Assembly: GCF_002104455.1 (NCBI RefSeq)
Contig: NZ_NBOC01000004.1
Location: 124,001 to 188,000 of the forward strand
Direction of reading: 5' to 3'
From: Colwellia chukchiensis
GTDB lineage: Bacteria > Pseudomonadota > Gammaproteobacteria > Enterobacterales > Alteromonadaceae
Length of the DNA: 64,000 nucleotides
Shown: positions 34,655 to 44,878 of the stretch, one piece after another
Layout of the letters: the number at the start of each line of letters is the position of its first letter
Numbering within the stretch: the first letter of the stretch is position 1
Position numbers and translations under genes: made by a program
The notes under the pieces: generated by a model
What the model was told of the DNA's origin: nothing
Seen by the model: only the letters and a program-made list of their open reading frames with translations
The model's database searches: none

Positions 34655-36607
34655 ATGAGTGCTGTCGAACACGCGTTTTCACATCAAGGGGCCTTAGCTA
34701 AAGCTATCCAGGGCTTTTCTCCGCGTCAAGCTCAACTTGATATGGCGTTGGAAGTGGCCAAAGCGATTGAGCAGAAAAGCTCATTAGTGGTGGAAGCCGG
34801 CACAGGTACAGGCAAAACCTTTGCTTATCTCATTCCGGCTTTGCTTGCCAATAAAGCGGATGCAGAAAACCAGCACGGACAAAAGAAAATCATTGTCTCG
34901 ACCGGCACAAAAAACTTACAAGAACAACTCTTTCATAAAGATCTGCCATTAATTCGCAAAGCGCTGGCCAGCAATGCCCAAATTGCATTGCTAAAAGGGC
35001 GTGCCAACTATCTATGTTTATATCGCTTAGCGCAATATCAGCAATCGCGCGGTCAGCTTGATGCGCAAGCCTTAGCAGACTTTGTTAAAGTGCGTTCTTG
35101 GGCCAATGGCACCCATAGCGGTGATATCGGTGAGCTGGTGAATGTCAGTGAAGGCTCGGCGGTTTTTCCGTTTGTTACCAGTACGGTGGATAACTGTTTA
35201 AATAAAGATTGTCCCAATATTGATGATTGTTATTTGATCAAAGCACGAGAAAAAGCTATTGCTGCCGACTTGGTGGTGGTAAACCATCATTTGTTTTTTG
35301 CTGACATGGCGTTAAAAGACACCGGCTTTGGTGAGTTAATCCCAAAAGCGGGTGTTATGATCTTTGATGAAGCGCATCAAATTGCTGATATTGCCAGTGA
35401 GTATTTTGGCGAGGCGTTTTCAACTCGACAGTTACTCGAACTTTGCCACGATGTGCTACAGGTTTATCGAACCGAGTTAACCGACGTAAAACAATTGGCT
35501 AAGGCGGCGGAAAAACTGTTAAAAGCCAGTCAAGAGTTTCGCCTGCTATTTAATTATGACCCCGAGCGTGGTAATTGGCGCGAGAAGCATCAACAACAGC
35601 GCTTCGCTCATGCTTTTGCGCTATTAAAAACCGATTTAGACTTTCTCTATCAAGTGATCAAATTGTGTGTGTCACGCAATGAAGCCATAGACAATTGTTT
35701 TGATCGTGCGGTGAACTTATTAAGCCAATATCAAGTGATGGCCGATGTTAATGCTATGGGCATGAGTTTTTGGTATGAAACCACACCACGTCATGTGGTG
35801 CTGCATAAAACGCCGCTATCGGTAGCAGATAAATTTGGCGATTACGTCAAAGACTCAGGCGCGGGCTGGGTATTTACCTCAGCAACTTTGGCGGTTGATG
35901 GTGCTTTTAAACACTTTGCAAGCCATTTGGGCATAGAGCATTCGGCAAGCTTATTACTAGATAGTCCCTTTGACTATGCCAAGCAATCGCAGTTAGTGAT
36001 CCCACGCTATTTGCCCGCCGCCAATGATAGAAATCGCGCGCAAGCCCTTACTGAGTTAGCAATACCTTTAATTACCGCCAGTGCTGGTGCTTGTTTTATG
36101 CTTTTTACTAGTTACCGAGTGATGCATCAAGTCGCTGAGTTGTTAGCTGAGCGTATTGATAATCCATTGTTAGTGCAAGGACAAATGGGTAAACGCAAAC
36201 TGCTAGCTGAATTTATCGAGCACGAAAGTGCAATCTTACTGGCCACCGCAAGTTTTTGGGAAGGGGTTGATGTACGAGGTGATAAGCTGACGTGTGTGAT
36301 CATAGATAAACTGCCGTTTGCTTCACCGGATGATCCGCTACTACAAGCGCGTAGTGAAGATGTTAAGCGTCAAGGCAAAGACCCTTTTGCGCAAATTCAG
36401 TTGCCGCAAGCGGTGATTGCATTAAAGCAGGGCGTTGGCCGGTTAATTCGTGATGTCAGTGATAATGGCGTGTTGGTTATTTGTGACGACAGGCTAGTGA
36501 ATCGACCTTATGGTCAAGTGTTTTTGAAAAGCTTACCAGAGATGAAACGCAGTCGCGATATTGAGCAAGCGGCAAAGTTTCTCGCATCATTAGTTGAGCA
36601 AGCCTAA
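34655..36607 (+). CDS. yoaA: DinG-family ATP-dependent helicase, YoaA-like
   Basis: This is a 650-residue superfamily 2 helicase of the XPD/DinG group. Walker A is VEAGTGTGKTFAYL at about 47-60. Four Cys for the iron-sulfur cluster are visible: one in RANYLCLYRL and three in NCLNKDCPNIDDC. The DEAH box is MIFDEAHQIAD near 240. The C-terminal motifs include LATASFWEGVDVRG and the late VGRLIRD arginine finger. YoaA unwinds forked DNA and works with a polymerase clamp-loader subunit in damage tolerance. Length and motifs fit YoaA (636 residues in E. coli) better than DinG (716). It is followed by tsaB, the same order as E. coli yoaA-tsaB. Confidence 0.9.
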   Translation: MSAVEHAFSHQGALAKAIQGFSPRQAQLDMALEVAKAIEQKSSLVVEAGTGTGKTFAYLIPALLANKADAENQHGQKKIIVSTGTKNLQEQLFHKDLPLIRKALASNAQIALLKGRANYLCLYRLAQYQQSRGQLDAQALADFVKVRSWANGTHSGDIGELVNVSEGSAVFPFVTSTVDNCLNKDCPNIDDCYLIKAREKAIAADLVVVNHHLFFADMALKDTGFGELIPKAGVMIFDEAHQIADIASEYFGEAFSTRQLLELCHDVLQVYRTELTDVKQLAKAAEKLLKASQEFRLLFNYDPERGNWREKHQQQRFAHAFALLKTDLDFLYQVIKLCVSRNEAIDNCFDRAVNLLSQYQVMADVNAMGMSFWYETTPRHVVLHKTPLSVADKFGDYVKDSGAGWVFTSATLAVDGAFKHFASHLGIEHSASLLLDSPFDYAKQSQLVIPRYLPAANDRNRAQALTELAIPLITASAGACFMLFTSYRVMHQVAELLAERIDNPLLVQGQMGKRKLLAEFIEHESAILLATASFWEGVDVRGDKLTCVIIDKLPFASPDDPLLQARSEDVKRQGKDPFAQIQLPQAVIALKQGVGRLIRDVSDNGVLVICDDRLVNRPYGQVFLKSLPEMKRSRDIEQAAKFLASLVEQA

Positions 36608-36732
36608 GCTGTCGTAGGGCGCAATTTAAATTAAGAAAAAAGCGTCTTTACGGCAAAGAGGGCAGATGCAAGGTTTAAATAGTGATAAACTCGCTCACTT
36701 AACAATAACAGTAATTTTATAAGGTGTTTGAC

Positions 36733-37422
36733 GTGAATTTCTTGGCCCTTGATGCCTCAACTGAAGCGTGTTCAGTCGCGGTAAATGTTAATGATAAACA
36801 ATTTAGTGAATATGAGTTATGTCCACAATCTCATAGTTTGCGTTTATTGCCGATGATTGACAGTGTTTTACAGCAAGCTAATCTTACCTTAGCTGAACTT
36901 GATGGTATTATATTTGGGCGCGGTCCAGGCAGTTTTACCGGGGTACGCATTGGTATTGGTGTCACGCAAGGATTAGCGTTTTCAGCGCAGTTACGCGCGC
37001 GTGGGGTTTCCACTTTGCAAGCGATGGCGCAACAAGCTTACCAGCAATACGGCCAAGATAAAGTCATTGCCGCAATTGACGCCCGTATGGGCGAAGTCTA
37101 TACCTGTTATTTTGCGGTGGATGCCTCTGGCATTATGCAAGCCAAAACGGCAGAGGCCGTATTAAAGCCTGAATTAGTCGCTCAATATTATCAAGACTTA
37201 GCACTACCCGTTTATGGTGTTGGCACTGGCTGGGATGCCTACCCAGAACTAGCGACATTAAAAACCAATGTCGGCACTCCAGATATTTTATTCCCTAATG
37301 CTAACGCTATGTTAACCATTGGCCAAGTAGACTTTCAACAGCACAGTGTTGATGCAGAAAACGCACAACCTAAATATGTGCGTGATACCGTGTCGTGGAA
37401 AAAATTACCTGGGCGAGCATAG
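36733..37422 (+). CDS. tsaB: tRNA threonylcarbamoyladenosine synthesis protein TsaB
   Basis: This is a 229-residue member of the ASKHA fold. LALDASTEACSVAV at the N-terminus and GRGPGSFTGVRIGIGVTQGLAF near 60-80 are diagnostic. TsaB pairs with TsaD and TsaE to make t6A37 on ANN-decoding tRNAs. A GTG at 36724 would lie within the AAGGTG ribosome binding site, so the GTG at 36733 is the better start. The gene is 125 bp after yoaA. Confidence 0.93.
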   Translation: MNFLALDASTEACSVAVNVNDKQFSEYELCPQSHSLRLLPMIDSVLQQANLTLAELDGIIFGRGPGSFTGVRIGIGVTQGLAFSAQLRARGVSTLQAMAQQAYQQYGQDKVIAAIDARMGEVYTCYFAVDASGIMQAKTAEAVLKPELVAQYYQDLALPVYGVGTGWDAYPELATLKTNVGTPDILFPNANAMLTIGQVDFQQHSVDAENAQPKYVRDTVSWKKLPGRA

Positions 37423-37530
37423 TAAAGCCGTAAATTAAAGTTGTAAGTAGTTAAATACCAAGCTTGAGCTTAACGATTAAAAAATGATATCCGCTAGCGA
37501 CTAGCGGTGAAATTTGGTAGATTAGAAGTT

Positions 37531-37911
37531 ATGCAAATTAATAACGCGAGCAATATAGCCTCAAGGGTGAATACCCAAGGCAACAAGATTTCGATACCCG
37601 CACAAGAGCAGCGGTTGCAAAATAGCGCGCGTGAAGCATTGGCTGCTGAGCAAAATCAAGATAAAAAAGCACAAGCAGCTAGCGATAATCGACAACGTCT
37701 AGATATTGATGAACAGGCGATTAACGCCATTACCCGGCAAGAGCAAGGTACCTTTACGACTACCAACGCGCAGCAACAAAATAAAAATCAAAACAGTTAC
37801 GATAGCCCGTCAACGCAAAATCAGTCAGCCGTTGCAGCCTACCAATCTGTTGATACTATTGCCCAACGCGATAATATTGAGCAGATCTTTGGTGTTGACC
37901 TATTTGCCTAA
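37531..37911 (+). CDS. Hypothetical Gln-rich protein
   Basis: This 126-residue product starts at ATG 37531; an upstream start at 37507 has no better context. It is rich in Gln, Asn and Ala and probably disordered through the middle. The C-terminal stretch (AYQSVDTIAQRDNIEQIFGVDLFA) looks structured and is the part most likely to be conserved. No domain is recognised. It is 42 bp before an M50B peptidase gene on the same strand. Confidence 0.6.
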   Translation: MQINNASNIASRVNTQGNKISIPAQEQRLQNSAREALAAEQNQDKKAQAASDNRQRLDIDEQAINAITRQEQGTFTTTNAQQQNKNQNSYDSPSTQNQSAVAAYQSVDTIAQRDNIEQIFGVDLFA

Positions 37912-37953
37912 AAATGTTGGTAAAATGCCGCTGTTAGCACTGAAAAATTCCCT

Positions 37954-38604
37954 ATGAGCCTTAGTAAAAAATATCAATTTTGGCTGATGCTATTAGCCGC
38001 CATCATTATTGTGCAGTTGCCTTTGCTTGCTATTCCGTTTAAATGGCTTGAAAGCTATTTTCATGAGATCAGCCATGGCTTAGCCGCACTATTAACGGGG
38101 GGGGAAATCGTCAGAATTCAACTTTTCCCTAACGGTGCTGGTTTATGTACCACCCGCGGTGGTTCGGTATTTTTTATCAGCTTAATGGGCTACGGCGGCG
38201 CTATATTATGGGGTTGCTTGTTGTTTATCATGGCTAATCGACACCGCCGACTTGCCCAAGGCTTTGCCTTGTTATTAGTCTGCCTCTTTGTTGCCAGCAT
38301 GCTGTTATGGGTGCGTGATTTATTAACGTTATTTATTGTTGCTGTGTTGCTGCTTTTAGTGCTAGCAAAATTAAAATATTCATCAACAAAATACCTACAA
38401 AAATTACTGCAAATGACAGGGTTGTTGGTGTTACTAAATAGTTTAATGAGCCCGCTGTATTTGCTCGATGGTCAAGCAAAAGGTGATGGTGCTGCGTTAG
38501 CAAGTATCACTTTTATTCCAGAGTTTGTTTGGGTTGCAATGTGGTTTGCTTTGGCGTTATTTGCCACCTATCGACTGAGTAAAGTTACTTCACAACCAGG
38601 TTAG
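37954..38604 (+). CDS. M50B-family membrane metalloprotease
   Basis: This is a 216-residue inner-membrane protein with about six hydrophobic segments. The HExxH zinc motif is present as FHEISH near residue 38, at the end of the first membrane segment, in the form typical of the small M50B family. A later Asp in the YLLDGQAKGDG segment may be the third ligand. The substrate is unknown; relatives are intramembrane or membrane-adjacent proteases. It precedes a hydrolase gene in the same direction. Confidence 0.82.
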   Translation: MSLSKKYQFWLMLLAAIIIVQLPLLAIPFKWLESYFHEISHGLAALLTGGEIVRIQLFPNGAGLCTTRGGSVFFISLMGYGGAILWGCLLFIMANRHRRLAQGFALLLVCLFVASMLLWVRDLLTLFIVAVLLLLVLAKLKYSSTKYLQKLLQMTGLLVLLNSLMSPLYLLDGQAKGDGAALASITFIPEFVWVAMWFALALFATYRLSKVTSQPG

Positions 38605-38664
38605 CTTTTGTCTGCTAGTGTCGACAATTCCGTTAATTTTCAGTCAGTGTCAGAAAGGACTTTT

Positions 38665-39519
38665 ATGTTATTAACCGCTTCGAATAACGCCGTTGAATTT
38701 ACGGTAAATGGCCGAAAAATATCGGGCATTAGTTATGGTAATGCGCAGCAACCACTACTGTTATGTTTACATGGCTGGCTCGATAATGCGGCAAGCTTCT
38801 TGCCGTTAATGCCTTACTTGGATGACTATTATGTCATTGCAATTGATTGGCCTGGTCATGGTTTGTCAAGTCATCGCAGTGCTGATGCCCATTATCACTT
38901 TGTTGATTGGGTTTATGATTTAGTGAGCTTGTTTCAAGCGCAAGGTTGGCAAGCTATTGATATTGTCGGTCATTCAATGGGGGCTATGGTCGCTTCAGCT
39001 TTCGCTGCGGCATTTCCTGAATATGTTAAGTCGTTAACCTTAATTGACGCTATCGGCTTTATAACCACCAAACCCGAGGCAACAACCAAGCAGTTACGAA
39101 AAGGCTTACTGAGTCGGTTGCCGCGCGCTAATAAAGTATTGAAGTATCACGCGAGCTTAGACAGCGCAATCAAGGCCCGTGTATCAGTATCTGATTTAGA
39201 TTATGATAATGCTCGCCTGATTGTACAGCGTGGTATCGAACAAAATGAAAACGGTTTTAGCTGGCGCTCTGATAAACGCTTGCGTATGACATCAGCGTAT
39301 CGATTAACTATGGCACAAGCAAAGCAATTACTAGCATCGATAACTATGCCGGTGCAATTACTTTATGGTAGCCAAGGTATGGCAACGTTAGAGCAGGGGA
39401 TCGCTATTTTTGCTCCGCAGCTAAACGACTTGACACTACACAAACTTGAAGGTGGTCATCATGTTCATATGGAACAAGCTGAGCAGACTGCTAAGCTAAT
39501 AAAAAACTTTGTGCAATAA
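38665..39519 (+). CDS. Alpha/beta hydrolase
   Basis: This is a 284-residue protein from the ATG at 38665, which has AAGGA about 7 bp upstream; a TTG start at 38608 would add 19 residues with no match to the fold. LLCLHGWLDNAASF is the oxyanion strand, DIVGHSMGAMVAS holds the nucleophile Ser, and GGHHVHMEQ near the C-terminus the catalytic His. It resembles MhpC/Serhl-type esterases. The substrate cannot be stated. It lies between the protease gene and fadD; a lipid-related role is possible from position only. Confidence 0.85.
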   Translation: MLLTASNNAVEFTVNGRKISGISYGNAQQPLLLCLHGWLDNAASFLPLMPYLDDYYVIAIDWPGHGLSSHRSADAHYHFVDWVYDLVSLFQAQGWQAIDIVGHSMGAMVASAFAAAFPEYVKSLTLIDAIGFITTKPEATTKQLRKGLLSRLPRANKVLKYHASLDSAIKARVSVSDLDYDNARLIVQRGIEQNENGFSWRSDKRLRMTSAYRLTMAQAKQLLASITMPVQLLYGSQGMATLEQGIAIFAPQLNDLTLHKLEGGHHVHMEQAEQTAKLIKNFVQ

Positions 39520-39608
39520 TATTATGCAAGGATTTTAGGCTAAACTTTCATCATTTAAAGGTAATTAGGCAACTGCCGTATCTGTAAATTTAAACATGTG
39601 TTTAAATT

Positions 39609-39625
39609 TACTGGATCGACCAGTG
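39609..39625. promoter_or_regulatory. FadR-like operator upstream of fadD
   Basis: ACTGGATCGACCAGT is a near-perfect palindrome matching the FadR consensus (AACTGGTCNGACCAGTT) at most positions. It lies about 60 bp before the fadD start, where FadR would block transcription until acyl-CoA is present. Confidence 0.75.
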
Positions 39626-39686
39626 AAAATTTGGTAAAACGGGTCATTGATATGATCTATAAGAATTAAAAAAGAGGAAAGGCACT

Positions 39687-41342
39687 GTGGAAAAAATCTG
39701 GCTTGAGAAGAGTTATCCTCCCGGCGTTCCATTTGAAATTGACCCAGATAAGTATGCTTCACTTGTGGATATGTTTCATAAATATACGCAAATGTATGCT
39801 CAGCGAGCGGCGTTTATTAATATGGGCGCGGAGATAAACTATGCAGAACTTAAGCAGCAAGCAACCGCCTTCGCCGCCTATCTACAGCAAGATTTAGGGC
39901 TGGTTAAGGGTGACAAATTTGCCATTATGGTGCCTAATTGTTTGCAGTATCCGGTGGCACTTTTTGGTGCCTTATTGGCAGGGTTAACCGTGGTCAATGT
40001 TAATCCGCTATACACGGCTAGAGAATTAGAGCATCAATTGAAAGACTCTAATACTAAGGCAATTTTAATCATTCAGAACTTTGCCAGTATTTTAGAGAAA
40101 GTTATCGATAAGACTCCGGTTGAGCATGTCATATTGACATCACTCGGTGATAGACTAGGTACCATCAAAGGTGCGATTGTCAATGGTGTCATTAAGTATG
40201 TTAAGAAAATGGTGCCAGACTTTCAGTTAACTCATGCCGTACACTTTAATAAAGCGCTAGCAAAAGGCAGTAAGCAAAAATTTACCCCAGTAACGCTATC
40301 TGGTGATGACTTAGCATTTTTGCAATACACTGGCGGTACTACAGGGGTTTCAAAAGGGGCAATGCTAACCCATCGCAATATGGTGGCAAACTTAGAGCAA
40401 GCCAAAGCGGCTATTAAACCGCAACTTGATGAGGGCAAAGAATTAGTGGTTACAGCGCTGCCGTTGTATCATATTTTTGCGTTAACCGCGAATTGTCTAA
40501 CCTTTATTACCTTAGGTGGAACCAACTTACTGATCAGTAATCCGCGTGATATGCCAGGCTTTGTTAAAGAGTTGGCAAAATACCCATTTACCGCCATTAC
40601 CGGGGTTAATACCTTGTTTAATGGGTTACTCAACACTCCAGGCTTTAGTGAGCTTAATTTTAGTAGCTTAAAATTATCGTTAGGCGGTGGTATGGCAGTG
40701 CAACGCCCAGTCGCTGAAAAATGGGAAAACGTCACAAAAACTCGTTTACTGGAAGGTTATGGTTTAACCGAGTGCGCGCCCTTAGTTACCTTGTGTCCTT
40801 ATAATCAAGAGAAGTATAACGGCAGTATTGGTTTACCAGCATCTTCTACGGATATTCGTATTGTGCTAGAAGATGGCAGTGATGCGGCGATAGGCGAAGC
40901 GGGCGAAATGTGGGTGAAAGGGCCGCAAGTGATGAAAGGCTATTACAACCGCCAAGAAGCGACCGATGAGGTATTAAAAGATGGCTGGCTAGCAACGGGT
41001 GATGTTGCTGAAATGGACGAAAATGGCTTTTTTAGAATTGTCGATCGTAAAAAAGATATGATCATTGTTTCCGGCTTTAATGTCTTCCCTAATGAAATTG
41101 AAGAAGTGGTCATGAGTCATGAAGGTGTACTAGAAGCTGCGGCAATTGGTATTCCACATGATGTTTGTGGTGAGGCAGTAAAAATATTCGTTGTTCGCAA
41201 AGACCCGAATTTAACCGACCAAGCCTTGATCAAACATTGTCGTGCTAATTTAACTAACTATAAAGTACCTAAATTAGTTGAGTTTCGCGACGAGCTGCCG
41301 AAAACCAATGTTGGTAAAATATTACGGCGAGAGCTACGTTAG
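39687..41342 (+). CDS. fadD: Long-chain fatty acid-CoA ligase FadD
   Basis: This is a 551-residue adenylate-forming enzyme of the usual FadD length. The AMP-binding motif is [16 protein letters not shown] near 212-227; the [12 protein letters not shown] motif follows near 353, and [27 protein letters not shown] marks the hinge to the C-terminal domain with its catalytic Lys near the end ([12 protein letters not shown]). It activates imported fatty acids for beta-oxidation. AAAGAGGAAAGG upstream provides the ribosome binding site and the start is GTG. A FadR-like box precedes it and a bidirectional terminator follows. Confidence 0.96.
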   Translation: MEKIWLEKSYPPGVPFEIDPDKYASLVDMFHKYTQMYAQRAAFINMGAEINYAELKQQATAFAAYLQQDLGLVKGDKFAIMVPNCLQYPVALFGALLAGLTVVNVNPLYTARELEHQLKDSNTKAILIIQNFASILEKVIDKTPVEHVILTSLGDRLGTIKGAIVNGVIKYVKKMVPDFQLTHAVHFNKALAKGSKQKFTPVTLSGDDLAFLQYTGGTTGVSKGAMLTHRNMVANLEQAKAAIKPQLDEGKELVVTALPLYHIFALTANCLTFITLGGTNLLISNPRDMPGFVKELAKYPFTAITGVNTLFNGLLNTPGFSELNFSSLKLSLGGGMAVQRPVAEKWENVTKTRLLEGYGLTECAPLVTLCPYNQEKYNGSIGLPASSTDIRIVLEDGSDAAIGEAGEMWVKGPQVMKGYYNRQEATDEVLKDGWLATGDVAEMDENGFFRIVDRKKDMIIVSGFNVFPNEIEEVVMSHEGVLEAAAIGIPHDVCGEAVKIFVVRKDPNLTDQALIKHCRANLTNYKVPKLVEFRDELPKTNVGKILRRELR

Positions 41343-41353
41343 TTAGTAAAACC

Positions 41354-41379
41354 AAAAGACCAACTCTTGTTGGTCTTTT
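41354..41379. terminator. Intrinsic terminator between fadD and yciK (bidirectional)
   Basis: AAAAGACCAAC and GTTGGTCTTTT form a perfect stem around TCTT with T-runs on both strands. It serves the converging fadD and yciK transcripts. Confidence 0.93.
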
Positions 41380-41400
41380 TGTTTGCGGTTTTTAAAAGCG

Positions 41401-42150
41401 CTACTGCGCGTTTATTCTTTGGCCATTTACTTCTTTACTGTCATCAGACATTAAATAAACATAGAGTGGCATTATCTCTTCTGGCGTGGCAAGTGTTGTT
41501 TTATCTTCCGCTGGGTAGGCACTAGCACGCATCGTAGTATTGGTAGCACCAGGATTAATGGCATTGGCTCTAAGTGGGCTATTGTCATACTCATCTGCGA
41601 TAACTTGCATCATACCTTCGGTGGCAAATTTTGAAACACTATAAGGCCCCCAGTAGGCTTTTCCTTTGTTACCGACACCAGAAGACGTGAATACCAGTGA
41701 AGCATTGTCTGCTTTTAACATCACGGGCAATAGTGCTTGAGCAAGCAAAAATTGTGCGTTGACGTTAACTTGCATGACATCTTGCCATATTTGTTGGTGA
41801 ATTTGATGAAAAGGCGTTAACTCGCCCAACATCGATGCATTAAGCAAGGCACCATCTAATTTGCCAAACTGGCTGGCGATAGTAGACGCCATGTCCGTAT
41901 AATTTTGCTTAGTTGCGCCTTTTAAGTCTAACGGCACTATGGCTGGCTCAGCGTAGCCTTTAGCGACTATCTCATCATAAACACTTTCTAGTTTTGCAAC
42001 TGTTTTGCCCAATAAAATAACCGTGGCACCTAATTCCGCGTAGGTTAGGGCTGCTTGGCGGCCGATACCCGCACCAGCGCCTGTCACTAAGATCACTTTC
42101 TTCGATAAAATTTGTGGCTTTATTGTGTAGTCAAACATAGGAATATTCAT
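41401..42150 (-). CDS. yciK: SDR-family oxidoreductase, YciK-like
   Basis: This is a 249-residue short-chain dehydrogenase. The cofactor motif is VTGAGAGIGRQAA near 21-33, NASMLGE follows the fourth strand, and the catalytic Ser/Tyr/Lys are in SSGVGNKGKAYWGPYSVSKFA. Length and the YAELGATVILLGK stretch match YciK, a conserved proteobacterial SDR whose substrate is not settled. An in-frame ATG four codons in (42138) is an alternative start. It converges with fadD. Confidence 0.85.
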   Translation of the reverse strand: MNIPMFDYTIKPQILSKKVILVTGAGAGIGRQAALTYAELGATVILLGKTVAKLESVYDEIVAKGYAEPAIVPLDLKGATKQNYTDMASTIASQFGKLDGALLNASMLGELTPFHQIHQQIWQDVMQVNVNAQFLLAQALLPVMLKADNASLVFTSSGVGNKGKAYWGPYSVSKFATEGMMQVIADEYDNSPLRANAINPGATNTTMRASAYPAEDKTTLATPEEIMPLYVYLMSDDSKEVNGQRINAQ

Positions 42151-42288
42151 TGAAAAAGTTTGTGAGTAATTCTACTACTTTTGCCACTTGGCTGACGAGT
42201 GTTTTTGGCAGGAAACTGACCTTGAATAATAAAAACAGACAATAAATCAAAATATCACTAGCACTTGTTGTATTCTTGAGTTAAGTTT

Positions 42289-42305
42289 GACTGGTCGAAC
42301 AAGTT
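42289..42305. promoter_or_regulatory. FadR-like operator upstream of the surface lipase gene
   Basis: GACTGGTCGAACAAGTT agrees with the FadR consensus at about 14-15 of 17 positions. It lies about 115 bp before the lipase start in the yciK-lipase intergenic region. Together with the fadD box it suggests one fatty-acid regulon. Confidence 0.7.
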
Positions 42306-42419
42306 GAAATTCATGCTAGGATAAGTATAAAAATCAACGCTAAAAGTAAAAAGATAATAAATATATGCTTTTGAAAATTATTGAGTATATAAATAAAGAT
42401 TAGCCTGTGGGGAGATAAA

Positions 42420-44825
42420 ATGAAGAAGCTAGTACTGAGTCTCGCCATTGCCAGCACATTAGGTTTAAGTGCTTGTGATGACGAAACCATAAAAGATGTT
42501 GAAAACAATGTTATTGAAAATGATTCTGCAGTTACCGCAAGTGCGCGTGTTAAGTTTGACCCTAGTGCTGGTGCTGCGGGACTTTCTATTCCGAATGATC
42601 TAATTTTCTCTGGCACCCAAGATGGCACCTTAGAAATACCAGTGGCTGACCCTACGGATGGCTCTGATCCCTTTGTAGCTATCAGTGCGCTTGATGGCTG
42701 GTCTATTTCACAACCGTTTACGCTAGCAATTGAATTTCCCGCCGGTAGCTCTTTAAATGCCGACACTGCCTCTGAACCAGCATCGGTCCGCATTTTCGAA
42801 ACCGTTATGGGCGGAGACCTAAATGATGAGGAATGTGCAAGCGTTACGCGCGGCTTAGCCTGTAAAATTGTTGGTGAACTTGTTTTTGGTCAACACTTTG
42901 TCACGCAAAAGTCAGGTGATAATGTTGTGGTAGTGCCGACTCAACCATTAAAACCCGAAACTAGCTACCTTGTGGTAATGACAAACAACCTTCGTGATAG
43001 TAACGGTAAAGCTGTTGCTGCCTCATCAACTTATGAATTAGTACGCCAAGATATCAACACTTTACCCTTAGGTAATGAATCACAGCTGCAATTGCAAGGG
43101 GTGATTAATAGTTATGAAGCCGCTGTTGTTGGCGCGGGTGTTGATAAAGATAGCATTATATATAGTGCTGCAATGACGACACAATCAACAAGTCGAGTTT
43201 TATCTACTGTTAAGTCGCTTATGGCGGCAGGTGTGCCACAAATGCTGGCAAATGCGCAGCAAGGTATTCCTGCGATTGGTATTGCCGATACCGGCATGTC
43301 AGTGGCCAATGTTTTAGGCGATCGAATTCCTGCCGAGTTAATACCTTTATATTCTGCCGCCAATTACCTGCGCGGCTCAATTACATTACCTTATTATTCC
43401 GCTGTGCCATCCGCTGAAAATCCGTTAGCACCGGTTAACGACTGGTGGCGTGCCCGTTGTGATTCTGGCGCTACTTTGGCCGGCTTAGCGGCGGCAAACC
43501 CAGCGGCGATACCGCCAGGACCATTAGATGAAAATGATGGTTTTTGTATGAACTTTGGTTTACGCGATTTAAGCTCAGTTGCAGCCATTGATACCGAGCG
43601 CAACTTAACCAAGTTCAACCCCATTCCCGCAACTAGCGCCATGATGCCAATTGATGTGCAAATGACCACGCCTGATATTGCGGTGGCCAATGCGGTGCGT
43701 GCTAGCATGAACTTACCCGCATTAGCAGAGCCTGAAAACGGTTGGCCGGTTGCAATGTTAGTGCATGGCGTTACCTCAACTAAAGAGCAAATGTTGCCAA
43801 TTACCGGCTTATTGTCGTTATATGGTATCGCCACAATCGCCATTGACCAACCACTACATGGCAGCCGTGGTTTTGACCTAAACGGTGATGGTACTGACGA
43901 GATTAATACTAGCGAAATATCGACACTACATTATGTTAATTTAAAAAGCATGTTAACCATGCGCGATAATACGCGCCAGAGTACCGCTGATTTACTAGGC
44001 TTGCGTTTAGGCATGAACTTTTTAGCGGGTGTGGACAGCGACGGTAACTCGATAAAAATTGACCCCAGCCAAGTGCACCTTTTAGGTCACTCTTTAGGTG
44101 GTATCTATGGTATTAATGCGGTTGGCTTAGCGAATACGCCACTAAACGAACAGGTTGATGGTTTATTTAACATCGCCAGCACGTCATTAGCGATGCCAGG
44201 ATTAATGTTAGCTAACTTTGGTATGAGTTCACCAGCATTTGAAGGACTAGCAAAATCAAACTTAACGTTAGAGTTATCGCCAGAATTTGCTGCAGCCGTG
44301 GCGCAAAATCTACCGACAGATTATAGCCAAGAGCAATTAAGTGCTTTCTACTTTGCGTTTTACGACAGCTTAACTGCAGAACAAAAAGCTACTTTAGATG
44401 CCGGCTTTGCTCAATTTACTTTTGCTGCTCAAACGGTAACTGATTCAGGTGACCCTATCGCTTATGTGCAAACATTAGCCGCAACTCAAACACCAACACA
44501 TTTAATTGAAGTGGTTGGCGATGGTGCGGAAAACCTTGCTGACCAAGTCGTTACTAATACTGCGCCATTTACTCCTATGGGTGGCACAGAGCCCATTGCC
44601 CGTTTACTGGGTTTAGCCGGCGTAAGTGAAACCACTCAAGGCTCAGGTATTGTTCGTTTTATTAACGGCCATCACAGCTCAATCTTAGATCCACGTCCAA
44701 ATGCAACGTCACCTGACGCTGCGCTAAGTGCACGTGCAACGCAAGAAATGCAAACGCAAGTCGCTACTTTCTTTGCCAGCATGGGACAATTGATCAAAGT
44801 AACAGATAGTGCTGTAGTAAAGTAA
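42420..44825 (+). CDS. VolA/Pla-1/cef-family extracellular lipase (lipoprotein)
   Basis: This is an 801-residue protein with a lipoprotein signal: the lipobox LSAC at about 16-19 predicts lipid attachment at Cys19. The N-terminal 250 residues match the virulence-factor lipase N-terminal domain; the catalytic alpha/beta-hydrolase part has VHGVTSTKEQ and the nucleophile in LLGHSLGGIYG near 555. NGHHSSILDP near the C-terminus supplies the His. VolA of Vibrio cholerae is a surface lysophospholipase that frees fatty acids for uptake. A FadR-like box upstream here fits that role. AGGGGA-like sequence (TGGGGAG) precedes the ATG. A strong terminator follows. Confidence 0.88.
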   Translation: MKKLVLSLAIASTLGLSACDDETIKDVENNVIENDSAVTASARVKFDPSAGAAGLSIPNDLIFSGTQDGTLEIPVADPTDGSDPFVAISALDGWSISQPFTLAIEFPAGSSLNADTASEPASVRIFETVMGGDLNDEECASVTRGLACKIVGELVFGQHFVTQKSGDNVVVVPTQPLKPETSYLVVMTNNLRDSNGKAVAASSTYELVRQDINTLPLGNESQLQLQGVINSYEAAVVGAGVDKDSIIYSAAMTTQSTSRVLSTVKSLMAAGVPQMLANAQQGIPAIGIADTGMSVANVLGDRIPAELIPLYSAANYLRGSITLPYYSAVPSAENPLAPVNDWWRARCDSGATLAGLAAANPAAIPPGPLDENDGFCMNFGLRDLSSVAAIDTERNLTKFNPIPATSAMMPIDVQMTTPDIAVANAVRASMNLPALAEPENGWPVAMLVHGVTSTKEQMLPITGLLSLYGIATIAIDQPLHGSRGFDLNGDGTDEINTSEISTLHYVNLKSMLTMRDNTRQSTADLLGLRLGMNFLAGVDSDGNSIKIDPSQVHLLGHSLGGIYGINAVGLANTPLNEQVDGLFNIASTSLAMPGLMLANFGMSSPAFEGLAKSNLTLELSPEFAAAVAQNLPTDYSQEQLSAFYFAFYDSLTAEQKATLDAGFAQFTFAAQTVTDSGDPIAYVQTLAATQTPTHLIEVVGDGAENLADQVVTNTAPFTPMGGTEPIARLLGLAGVSETTQGSGIVRFINGHHSSILDPRPNATSPDAALSARATQEMQTQVATFFASMGQLIKVTDSAVVK

Positions 44826-44848
44826 AACCAGCACGCGAGTTATTAACT

Positions 44849-44878
44849 AAGCCCTCAATTTGAGGGCTTTTTTTTTAT
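44849..44878 (+). terminator. Intrinsic terminator after the lipase gene
   Basis: AAGCCCTCA and TGAGGGCTT form the stem, followed by a run of T. Confidence 0.95.
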
